Shown piece by piece: positions 8,532 through 14,834 of a stretch of DNA of 26,008 bases. The notes below the pieces were generated by a model that made no database searches, was not told where the DNA came from, and worked only from the letters and a program-made list of their open reading frames with translations. Position 1 is the stretch's first letter, and each line of letters begins with the position of its first letter. Location of the stretch: positions 1 through 26,008 of the IMG/VR virus record IMGVR_UViG_3300048838_000917; one strand, written 5' to 3'. The translations under genes and the position numbers were made by a program. The DNA comes from a virus.

Positions 8532-9467
8532 TCAAGAGTCAAAATTCACACGTCCCTCTCGTTCCGCCTTATCATAAGCCGCAACGAGTTCGTCGAAACG
8601 CTGCTTGGAAATTCGCCCTTTGCGGAAATCCTCACTGATTTTAGCTCGATCCGAAAACTTCAATTTTTCTTCGACCTTTGTAGCAGGTGCGGCTTTAACC
8701 GTACCGGGCATAGCCTGCGAAGTAAGTGAAGTCGACTCCAACTTAAACTCAGCAAAAATTTCTACAATGGTTTCAAGATCACGTGAACGGTGCGCATTAA
8801 GAAGCGCATCTTTTACGGTCAGATTAGTACGCGGAATTTTACTCTGCAAGTAAGTAGCCCAACGAGGACTATTTAACTTTGCCTGAAAATCTTTAACTCG
8901 GTCCTGAACCGTGGCCGAAAACATCCGCTCACTCATCGTAGAGTAGTCATTTTTAGTTTCTGCGAGTCGTTCCTCAAGCGTTCTAACTTGCTTGAGTAGC
9001 GGCTGCGCCATTTCCGCTGCGAATTTTCTAGCAACTTTTTCGATGACGGGCAAACTTTGCTTGTATGCCGCGCGTTCCTCTTCCGAAAGATCCTCGATCT
9101 GAATTTGTGGTTCAGCCGGTTTCGGAGCCGGTTCTGTCTTTTCCTTAAGAGCCTTCTTAAGTTCTGAATTTTCTTCAAGCACACGCTCAAGCATATTTTG
9201 CATACGCTCAAGCTGTGCATTAAGTTTAGCAAGATCGCTGGAAGAATCAATAGGGGTTTGCTGCCCGCCATCAGCAGGCGTGCTAGACGCGCCGGTGGCG
9301 GGTTCTAAGTAGCTAGTGGTAGTTCCGCCTTCCCCAGGGGTTTCCCCTGCTCCTGCGCCTTCCTGCGCGCCCGCCGCTGGAGCTGCGGCAGCCTGCCGCG
9401 CCTGCTCTTCCTCTTCGCGGCGAGCTTGTTCCAACTTTTCTTGCATCACTTTCGGCAAACCACTCAT
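8532..9467 (-). CDS. Capsid scaffolding protein (311 aa)
   Basis: The protein is highly charged and rich in Glu, Lys, Gln and Ala. It begins with a charged helix (MQEKLEQARREEEEQARQAA), then a Pro/Gly/Thr-rich linker to about residue 70, then a long heptad coiled coil (LNAQLERMQNMLERVLEENSELK). The C-terminus is basic and helical (GRISKQRFDELVAAYDKAEREG). This is the usual scaffold layout directly before the capsid gene. The frame could begin at a TTG at 9473, but the ATG at 9467 is preferred because GGAGA sits at a correct distance from it and only two bases from the TTG. It guides procapsid assembly and leaves before or during packaging. Confidence 0.85.
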   Translation of the reverse strand: MSGLPKVMQEKLEQARREEEEQARQAAAAPAAGAQEGAGAGETPGEGGTTTSYLEPATGASSTPADGGQQTPIDSSSDLAKLNAQLERMQNMLERVLEENSELKKALKEKTEPAPKPAEPQIQIEDLSEEERAAYKQSLPVIEKVARKFAAEMAQPLLKQVRTLEERLAETKNDYSTMSERMFSATVQDRVKDFQAKLNSPRWATYLQSKIPRTNLTVKDALLNAHRSRDLETIVEIFAEFKLESTSLTSQAMPGTVKAAPATKVEEKLKFSDRAKISEDFRKGRISKQRFDELVAAYDKAEREGRVNFDS

Positions 9468-9469
9468 TT

Positions 9470-9706
9470 TCAATTCTCCAATACGATTCGGATTTTCGGT
9501 GTCTTACCTGAAATTTGTTTCAAGGAAAACAGGATACTATTAAGGCCGCCTCTATGCTGCAAGAAATCTTCCGCCTTACATCCGAGAAGCATATTGAGGT
9601 TATTCTCAGCAGCTTCCGTCAGAATAGCAAGTACATCTTTTCCCGGCGTAGTATTTACCAGTGCATCGAGGCGCTCACGGGCTTGCTTATCGAGCGCCCT
9701 AGACAT
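9470..9706 (-). CDS. Unknown small protein before the scaffold (78 aa)
   Basis: The sequence is mixed helical with a hydrophobic middle (KDVLAILTEAAENNLNMLLGC) and no predicted membrane segment. It ends three bases before the scaffold ATG, so the two are probably coupled. Cysteine 43 is the only cysteine. I do not recognise the family. Position between a tiny basic protein and the scaffold suggests a role in head assembly. Confidence 0.65.
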   Translation of the reverse strand: MSRALDKQARERLDALVNTTPGKDVLAILTEAAENNLNMLLGCKAEDFLQHRGGLNSILFSLKQISGKTPKIRIVLEN

Positions 9707-9835
9707 TTATCGACCCCCGCAAGAACAACCTTTCTTCTTGCCGGACTTAGCCTTCATACCACCAGACTTCATTTCCTTCATCTTCGGCGCAAGATATTCA
9801 GTCTTGCCACCAGGTTTGCTCATGTTCTTCTTCAT
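9707..9835 (-). CDS. Tiny basic Lys/Gly-rich protein with CxCGG tail (42 aa)
   Basis: The ATG at 9835 has an excellent AAGGAGG site four to five bases upstream, among the strongest ribosome sites in the window. The frame runs 42 codons to a TAA at 9707, immediately adjacent to the next ATG. The product is strongly basic, with runs such as MKKNMSKPGG and KAKSGKKKGC, and ends GCSCGGR. Short Lys/Met/Gly peptides of this type occur next to head genes in several marine and soil phages, but their function is not known to me. It could bind DNA or the portal/scaffold, with the CxC pair as a metal or disulfide site. It is too short for standard gene-length cutoffs. Confidence 0.7.
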   Translation of the reverse strand: MKKNMSKPGGKTEYLAPKMKEMKSGGMKAKSGKKKGCSCGGR

Positions 9836-9845
9836 AACACCCTCC

Positions 9846-10244
9846 TTATTTGAGGAAAAAGTCAATAGCTTTGCCGACAGCATAAGCTACCAGTGAAATC
9901 GCAGCACCAGCGACTGCGATAATAACAACCATTTGCCCTTTAATCTTGGCCTGATTTAACTCTTGCCTGTTTCGCCAGTCTTCTAGCCGTTCAATACGGA
10001 GATCCACCCGAGTGGCCTTACGCCAATTTTCGATATCAATAACGCGCTCTACAACTTGTTCGTGACGATCAATGCTTTTTGACAGCCCCGTAATAGAAGT
10101 AGCAAGAACCGTTTGCGAGGCTTTTTGTTCGTGCATTGCATCGCGAAGGTCTGAAAATAGCTGTCTATGCTGCCGAAGTTCCTCGTCGATATTTTGTTGC
10201 GTTTGTGCGATCAACTTAAGTGCACTGTTTGTATCATCGGCCAT
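9846..10244 (-). CDS. Coiled-coil protein with C-terminal membrane anchor, holin-like (132 aa)
   Basis: The frame is open 65 codons further upstream, but the start at 10244 is preferred: a GGAAG/GGGAG site precedes it, and the upstream extension lies over the coding region of the preceding gene. Residues 1-100 are long charged helices with coiled-coil spacing. Residues 104-124 (QMVVIIAVAGAAISLVAYAV) form one membrane segment, followed by a short basic/aromatic end. This layout resembles small XhlA-type membrane proteins that cooperate with lysins. It lies two genes from the endolysin, which supports a lysis role. An alternative is a membrane-bound virion or regulatory protein. Confidence 0.6.
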   Translation of the reverse strand: MADDTNSALKLIAQTQQNIDEELRQHRQLFSDLRDAMHEQKASQTVLATSITGLSKSIDRHEQVVERVIDIENWRKATRVDLRIERLEDWRNRQELNQAKIKGQMVVIIAVAGAAISLVAYAVGKAIDFFLK

Positions 10245-10602
10245 TCTTCCAGCTCTCCCTCTTCTCCACGTAAAATGCACCGAGCGGAGTTTTCCCTTGA
10301 TATCGGAGGCGATATCTGCCGATAAGTTTGAACACATGCATTTCTTCAAACTCAGCGGCAAGATAATTCCCCGTATAATTAAAGAATTGCCCAGATCCTT
10401 CTCCGGCAACAGACTCAATAAGTAATTTATCGTTAGCACCTAAACCAAAAGCCTCGACGATAACGTAGTTATGCAGGTCCGTAACTTCAAATACGTGGGA
10501 GAGAACAGACGTAGAATCTTTCCCAAATAAAACATTTGGGTCAATCTTTTTATCTGCCTGCGGCGGAGTGGAAGACGTAACTACTGTGCCTGTCTTAATC
10601 AC
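10234..10602 (-). CDS. Single beta-module protein, related to the fibre N-termini (122 aa)
   Basis: The start is GTG at 10602-10600, overlapping the endolysin stop as GTGA, with a GAGG site upstream. From about residue 37 (FEVTDLHNYVIVEA) to about 114 (IGRYRLRYQGKTPLGAFYVE) it follows the same pattern as residues 39-118 of the 952-residue fibre: FEV, a strand, a Gly-rich turn, then G-x-Y-x-L/h-R-h. It is thus a stand-alone copy of the fibre-base module. It ends in a basic tail (KRESWKNGR) and overlaps the next gene by 11 bases. A role as a virion adaptor or a fibre-binding protein is inferred; no enzymatic motif is seen. Confidence 0.65.
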   Translation of the reverse strand: MIKTGTVVTSSTPPQADKKIDPNVLFGKDSTSVLSHVFEVTDLHNYVIVEAFGLGANDKLLIESVAGEGSGQFFNYTGNYLAAEFEEMHVFKLIGRYRLRYQGKTPLGAFYVEKRESWKNGR

Positions 10603-11114
10603 ACGGGAATCCTCACAAGATTCAAAACAAGAGAAGGGTTTCTACGTTTTGAAAAAACGCCGTCCCCACCATGCAATCGGGTATTCCCTTCAATAGTAAT
10701 GATATTGTCTCGTTTGTCAAGCTGATCTAACGCAACAATACCGATGTGACTAAAATCAAAAACAATAAAATCGCCGCGCCTAGCAAGTTCCCTACTAGGG
10801 TCAAGCAATCGGCAATTTGATTCTCGCCCCCATTCTGGCCAATCGAATGCTTTCGCTGACTTGCATCGCCACGAATCGGCAGACACGTTCCGGGAAATAA
10901 CTCCGGTTCTACGAAATTCATCTTCTACTCCGGGTTTTTTCAAAGCCTCACGAAGACACCACGAAGTAAACGCGGCGCACCAAGACCACGGACCGGGTTG
11001 GAGCCACGTGGCCTTTTGATACTCTACAATTCGCGGCGCATAATTCTTGGAGACTTCTTTGACTCCAATTTCATTCATCGCAATTTCGTAGATAGCGCGC
11101 GCGTATAAAGACAT
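10599..11114 (-). CDS. Endolysin, CHAP-type amidohydrolase/peptidase (171 aa)
   Basis: This is a NlpC/P60-CHAP-like cysteine peptidase that should cut peptidoglycan cross-links or amide bonds. The catalytic Cys46 sits in WSWCAAFTSWCL, His123 in FSHIGIV, and a polar third residue in IEGNTRLHGGDG (Glu142/Asn144). The first 30 residues (AIYEIAMNEIGVKEVS) match the helix that opens these enzymes. Length is normal for a single-domain lysin, and no cell-wall binding domain or signal peptide is visible, so release needs a holin. The gene is coupled to its upstream neighbour by a TAATG overlap. It lies 9 kb away from the holin/spanin genes. It could also be carried in the virion. Confidence 0.85.
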   Translation of the reverse strand: MSLYARAIYEIAMNEIGVKEVSKNYAPRIVEYQKATWLQPGPWSWCAAFTSWCLREALKKPGVEDEFRRTGVISRNVSADSWRCKSAKAFDWPEWGRESNCRLLDPSRELARRGDFIVFDFSHIGIVALDQLDKRDNIITIEGNTRLHGGDGVFSKRRNPSLVLNLVRIPV

Positions 11115-11743
11115 TAGTTAACCCCGTAACAATCGTTCTGCGTATTACTGTACGCCGCAGCTGCATGAATAAGGAAACTAGCATATCCGTAGTACGGTGT
11201 ACGGCTAGAATTAAATCTCGGATTTGAGTAAATCCAATATTCAAGTCCGATGGCTGCGGCTTTTACGGCTACTAAACTAAGCGTAGATGGATTATCGTTA
11301 AGTATCGGATTTGTTTCTCGGCAAAACGGACCTTTGGCAGGGTCATTATTAGAACGTAGAGTGGTATACAAATCAGCCGCATGCCCTACTACGGATAAGC
11401 TAAAAGCAATTTTTTCTTGTTTACTCCAATTTTCAGAACGCTCAAATGCCTGCGCTATTTCAGTGCTGTATCTATCGGAAGATTCCCAAGGAGAATCAGC
11501 AAGGCATAACGTAGGGATGATAAACAAAAACAACGCAAGAATTCGGGCAAGAAGACTAGGCTTGGGCGCATCTTCCGGCTGAATTTGCGCCCTAGCAGTA
11601 GCGTCGTCTAACTGGTCCACAGTAAATAGCGCGGGTACTAGCTTACCGTTTCTCCGCACTAAAGCTGGAAAATAGATAGTGGCCGCGCCGAATTTACGAT
11701 CATCATTTATTTCGACTTCCTTGATAACCGCGCTAGTTTTCAT
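11114..11743 (-). CDS. Membrane protein with ETNPIL motif (209 aa)
   Basis: Residues 1-62 form a soluble, charged domain containing ALFTVDQLDDATARAQI. Residues 64-82 (LLARILALFLFIIPTLCLA) are a membrane anchor. The remaining 125 residues contain VGHAADLYTTLRSN, CRETNPILNDNPS and a hydrophobic helix AVKAAAIGLEYWIYS. The ETNPIL block is one I have seen in small phage membrane proteins. The N-terminal piece resembles a separate small phage protein, so this may be a fusion. It directly precedes the endolysin and is TAATG-coupled to it, so a part in lysis or lysis control is possible. The function is not known. Confidence 0.6.
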   Translation of the reverse strand: MKTSAVIKEVEINDDRKFGAATIYFPALVRRNGKLVPALFTVDQLDDATARAQIQPEDAPKPSLLARILALFLFIIPTLCLADSPWESSDRYSTEIAQAFERSENWSKQEKIAFSLSVVGHAADLYTTLRSNNDPAKGPFCRETNPILNDNPSTLSLVAVKAAAIGLEYWIYSNPRFNSSRTPYYGYASFLIHAAAAYSNTQNDCYGVN

Positions 11744-11745
11744 AG

Positions 11746-12828
11746 TTATGTACCGTAAGCTGCAATCAAATGGCCAACTGCGTCGGCAATCGCTTGTTGA
11801 GTTAACGCCGCAGTTCCAGTCGTAGCGTCAACCGGCACCCCAAGCGCCACCGATCCAGCGGGCGGAACCGCACAAGTGCCAGTTAATTCATTAGCCGGAC
11901 CATAAACTGTACCTGTCCGAACATCTGCAACAGCAGGCATGTGCAGTGCGGACGTGTAATCGGCGGTGTACAGGTTTCTCGTGGACAGAAGATCGCTAGT
12001 TCTAACCTCCATATAAGTACCACTAGGAGAAGGAATCCATGCCCATCTGGCGCACCTTATTGGAGATGCGCCGTTACTTCCCGAGATAAGCGGCCCGGAG
12101 AAGTAAAATATAGTCGTGCTGCTCGCTCCGCTATCCACCGCTGGATGTAGGCCCGCGGTTATTGCGCCTCTTACCTCAACGCTGGTGCCGCTAGAAAGAA
12201 CTGTGCTGGCGATACCCGTCCCAGATTGGCCGGTGATATTCCCGACTATCGACAGCATTGCGCTCGAAAAATGCGTAATGCCACCAAGGCTGGTCGAGCC
12301 ATTCAGGGAACAGTTGCCGATGATATTACACGTTGTGGACCCGGTAAGAGCAAGAGCGACTTGCCCGGTCCCGATTACGTTTCCAGTAATGTTAAGGATA
12401 CCACCACTTGCAGCGGCGCCATTCCAGTTAGAGCCCCCGCCGTTCTGAATATCCCCGACAATATTCAGCGTCCCCGAGCCAGACATTGAAACAGCGCGTC
12501 CAGCGGTTCCTGTGCAGCTACCGATGATTGTCGAAACGCCGGGAGACGCATAGCTTGCATCGACGGCACTCGTTGTGGTGGCATTTCCGCCAACAACACC
12601 GTTCGTAGCTGTCAGAGTTACGCCTCCGCTTAGCGTAAACGCCCCTCCGGCGGCGACGGTCGGGCTTGACTCTGATTTGTTGCTTAGAGTCAGACAAGTG
12701 TAGTTACCGTCTATCGTAACAGTAAATCCATTACTGCGCACATCATCACCGGCAGCGGGTAGCGTACCGCCATCCCACGTTGCGGTACTACTCCAATTAC
12801 CGTTGGCTACAGCGTACCGAATAGCCAT
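11746..12828 (-). CDS. Beta-helix appendage/fibre protein (360 aa)
   Basis: The N-terminus (NGNWSSTATWDGGTLPAAGD) followed by NGFTVTIDGNYTC is a pattern I recognise from phage appendage proteins with a right-handed beta-helix. Residues 40-250 are short Gly/Ser/Thr/Asn-rich repeats with regular hydrophobics (TLNIVGDIQNGGG, ILNITGNVIGTG, CNIIGNCSLNG, LSIVGNITGQSG), which are about one helix rung each. The C-terminal 70 residues (VRTGTVYGPANELTGTCAVP, then GVPVDATTGTAALT) are a separate conserved tail. No active-site set for glycan cleavage can be picked out. It may be a receptor-binding or spacer part of the virion. Confidence 0.75.
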   Translation of the reverse strand: MAIRYAVANGNWSSTATWDGGTLPAAGDDVRSNGFTVTIDGNYTCLTLSNKSESSPTVAAGGAFTLSGGVTLTATNGVVGGNATTTSAVDASYASPGVSTIIGSCTGTAGRAVSMSGSGTLNIVGDIQNGGGSNWNGAAASGGILNITGNVIGTGQVALALTGSTTCNIIGNCSLNGSTSLGGITHFSSAMLSIVGNITGQSGTGIASTVLSSGTSVEVRGAITAGLHPAVDSGASSTTIFYFSGPLISGSNGASPIRCARWAWIPSPSGTYMEVRTSDLLSTRNLYTADYTSALHMPAVADVRTGTVYGPANELTGTCAVPPAGSVALGVPVDATTGTAALTQQAIADAVGHLIAAYGT

Positions 12829-12830
12829 TG

Positions 12831-13139
12831 TTAAGCCCTCACAGTAATAAACGCTTGGATTGCTTGCGAAATCGTACTGAGAGCAGCGGCCAGCGTCGGA
12901 TCAGACTGCGCCTGAGTATACGCATTTCCAAACACAAAAGATTTTCGCCCTAAACCATTAGGTGCAACATGCACCGTACTATCTTCTGCGACGCGATAGG
13001 GGGTAAGAGCAAGCACTACCTGCGCGCCTACGCTTGTTTCGTTGAAGGCCGGATTTGTGACAAGCTGCACTCCACAAAAGGGATATTCAACATCTTCGTG
13101 AACAAACGGTGTGGGTAAAACAAACCGCAAAGAAGACAT
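12831..13139 (-). CDS. Unknown small appendage-region protein (102 aa)
   Basis: A beta-rich first half (GAQVVLALTPYRVAEDSTVHV) is followed by an Ala/Gln helix (AYTQAQSDPTLAAALSTISQ) at the C-terminus. A GGAAA site lies upstream of the ATG. Small proteins with this plan are found in fibre/baseplate clusters of other phages, but I cannot name the family. It is enclosed by appendage genes on both sides, which suggests a fibre connector or chaperone. Confidence 0.65.
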   Translation of the reverse strand: MSSLRFVLPTPFVHEDVEYPFCGVQLVTNPAFNETSVGAQVVLALTPYRVAEDSTVHVAPNGLGRKSFVFGNAYTQAQSDPTLAAALSTISQAIQAFITVRA

Positions 13140-13149
13140 GGCAATTTCC

Positions 13150-13374
13150 TTACGAATACGTGTGCCCAGCGCGACCAGTCCAAGTTACGCCGACAGCTAC
13201 TTGTGTGCTAACATATACTCCTAGACTATATGTTAGCCGCGATATACTCCAAACGGGGTCTGTTTCAGCGGCGTTTTTTGGGGCCACTCCAGCATACTGA
13301 AAATTACCTTGTTCGTCATACCGTCGTTCTCCGCCGCTTCCTCCCCCTCCATAATTAAATCCTCGGAGTAGCAT
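13150..13374 (-). CDS. Short Gly-rich appendage protein (74 aa)
   Basis: The protein opens with a Gly-rich flexible leader (FNYGGGGSGGERRYDEQG) and then a compact beta domain with the pattern FQYAGVAPKNAAETDPVW, ISRLTY, GVTWTGRAGHTYS. This pattern recurs in small phage proteins adjacent to tail fibres and looks like a short beta-structured coupling domain. The stop of the upstream gene lies two bases before its ATG. The role is unknown; a link between fibre and virion is the best guess. Confidence 0.65.
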   Translation of the reverse strand: MLLRGFNYGGGGSGGERRYDEQGNFQYAGVAPKNAAETDPVWSISRLTYSLGVYVSTQVAVGVTWTGRAGHTYS

Positions 13375-13375
13375 A

Positions 13376-13879
13376 TTAAGCCTCCCAACGAGCGTAAACA
13401 GTTACCTGCGTATTGCTCGTGTCAACTCGACGAACTTCAAGTTGGTTAGCATTAGTAATGCCTTCAAACGTAAATCCGGCACCGTCGTTAATTGGCAAGC
13501 CTACGCCGGCACCGCCTTGACGAACTTCCAGCTTGGTGCCGGTATCATTCACAACAATAAGTCGTTCACATGCCTGCGCGGGAAATGCTGCCCAATCCGT
13601 ACCGACGACAGCTGTCTGTACAGACATATTTCCTGCACCCTGAACAGACAGATTTTCAAGGTAGTTAATTACGGTATCAAGTCGCGATTCTACTGAGGCT
13701 AGTTCGACAAGCAATTCGTCGTCGGCACTCATGCCGACGACTTTTACTACTCCGGTTGCAACACGGACACCACCGATAACTGAAACTAAACCTTGTTCGT
13801 TTGGCGGACTATCACGTTCAAACTTAGCTTCGTCGACGTAATTGATAGGCGCTCTGCGCTGAAGTTGCTGCAAACTCAT
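13376..13879 (-). CDS. Putative virion appendage protein with beta-sandwich C-terminus (167 aa)
   Basis: The first 45 residues (RRAPINYVDEAKFERDSPPN) are polar. Residues 55-80 form a helix (LLVELASVESRLDTVINYLENL) that could trimerise. The last 85 residues (DWAAFPAQACERLIVVNDTGTKLEVRQGGAGVGLP onward, broken here) are beta-strands in the style of phage receptor-binding or decoration domains. A GGAGG site precedes the ATG. The order of a polar head, helix bundle and beta tip is typical for small trimeric fibres. The family is not known. Confidence 0.65.
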   Translation of the reverse strand: MSLQQLQRRAPINYVDEAKFERDSPPNEQGLVSVIGGVRVATGVVKVVGMSADDELLVELASVESRLDTVINYLENLSVQGAGNMSVQTAVVGTDWAAFPAQACERLIVVNDTGTKLEVRQGGAGVGLPINDGAGFTFEGITNANQLEVRRVDTSNTQVTVYARWEA

Positions 13880-13888
13880 ACACCCTCC

Positions 13889-14821
13889 TTAGTTTACAGT
13901 CTGCGGAGAAATTAAGCACGCCTGCACAATAACTCGCGCAGAATCAGTACCCTCAGAATCAACCGGCGTAAGCGTCAGAAGCGAGGGGTCGCCGGCAATG
14001 TCCATGCGCCCGAAATTAGACGATACGACTAATTCATACTTTTCGGTCGCATCGATTACGATGCTACCCTCGGCGCCAGCAAGTGTAAACGAACCGCTAT
14101 CCACCATAACAGTGATCTTCTTGATAGCGTATCCATTCAGTGTGGTTCCAAAATCTAATGCCCCGCCGGCACTCGTAACCGTATAGAACCCAAACCTTTC
14201 AAGCGAGCTATACTGTTCGCTTACGGGCACCGGAAAAATAGGGGTACTGGCAACAGTCCCACCAGGTACATCAAAATACTCGTAGGTTACTGCACCAGTA
14301 GACGTATCAAGCGTCTGCTCGACCCAGACAAACTTTCTATCAGCGTTATCGTAGATCCAGAAACCGTCTTTCTTTCTACTACCAACAAGCGCAGGGGATA
14401 GCCCTGTACCCGTAACTGATCCGTTAAACGCTGGATTATATGCTGGAAGCGTATATTGCAATTTACTATCTAATCCACGCTGATCTTCTTCCAGATAAAC
14501 AATAACATTTTCTCCAGCATCTTGGCCGTCGCCTTCTCCGGCGCCGACAAATTCAACTTCGTAGATACCGGAAATAAGTTCCAAATGTTCCATGTTATTC
14601 TGACTGAGGCGAACTGCCTGCCCTTGCCTAATAACATCCGCCCAGACTGCCCCAAAAGAACCAGCCTGCGGGCTAATCTGCTTTTTCAGTTTGACATAAC
14701 TGCCTCCGGAAATTCCGGAAGCAGTTAAACGCACCGCGCCTTCGCGAACTTCAAAGCGCGGGCTAACTGCTAAGTCAGGCCGAGCATTGTTGATAAGAAA
14801 CAAACTACGTTCCGTTGCCAT
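13889..14821 (-). CDS. Fibre-associated protein with shared beta module (310 aa)
   Basis: Residues about 22-110 (PRFEVREGAVRLTAS ... ISGIYEVEFVGAG) follow the same plan as the module in the 952-residue fibre and the 122-residue protein. The middle (YTLPAYNPAFNGSVTG, KKDGFWIYDNADRKFVWVEQ) is a second beta domain. Residues about 205-310 form a third beta domain (YAIKKITVMVDSGSFTLAGAEGS, broken here). It sits between the main fibre and smaller appendage genes. The three-domain layout suggests a fibre base or adapter protein. No catalytic motif is visible. Confidence 0.7.
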   Translation of the reverse strand: MATERSLFLINNARPDLAVSPRFEVREGAVRLTASGISGGSYVKLKKQISPQAGSFGAVWADVIRQGQAVRLSQNNMEHLELISGIYEVEFVGAGEGDGQDAGENVIVYLEEDQRGLDSKLQYTLPAYNPAFNGSVTGTGLSPALVGSRKKDGFWIYDNADRKFVWVEQTLDTSTGAVTYEYFDVPGGTVASTPIFPVPVSEQYSSLERFGFYTVTSAGGALDFGTTLNGYAIKKITVMVDSGSFTLAGAEGSIVIDATEKYELVVSSNFGRMDIAGDPSLLTLTPVDSEGTDSARVIVQACLISPQTVN

Positions 14822-14834
14822 CGCTCAACTCTCC

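Noticed and set aside
9846-10439. Extended start of the coiled-coil/TM protein at 10439
   Set aside because: The added 65 residues lie over the coding region of the 122-residue gene and have no ribosome site; 10244 fits better.
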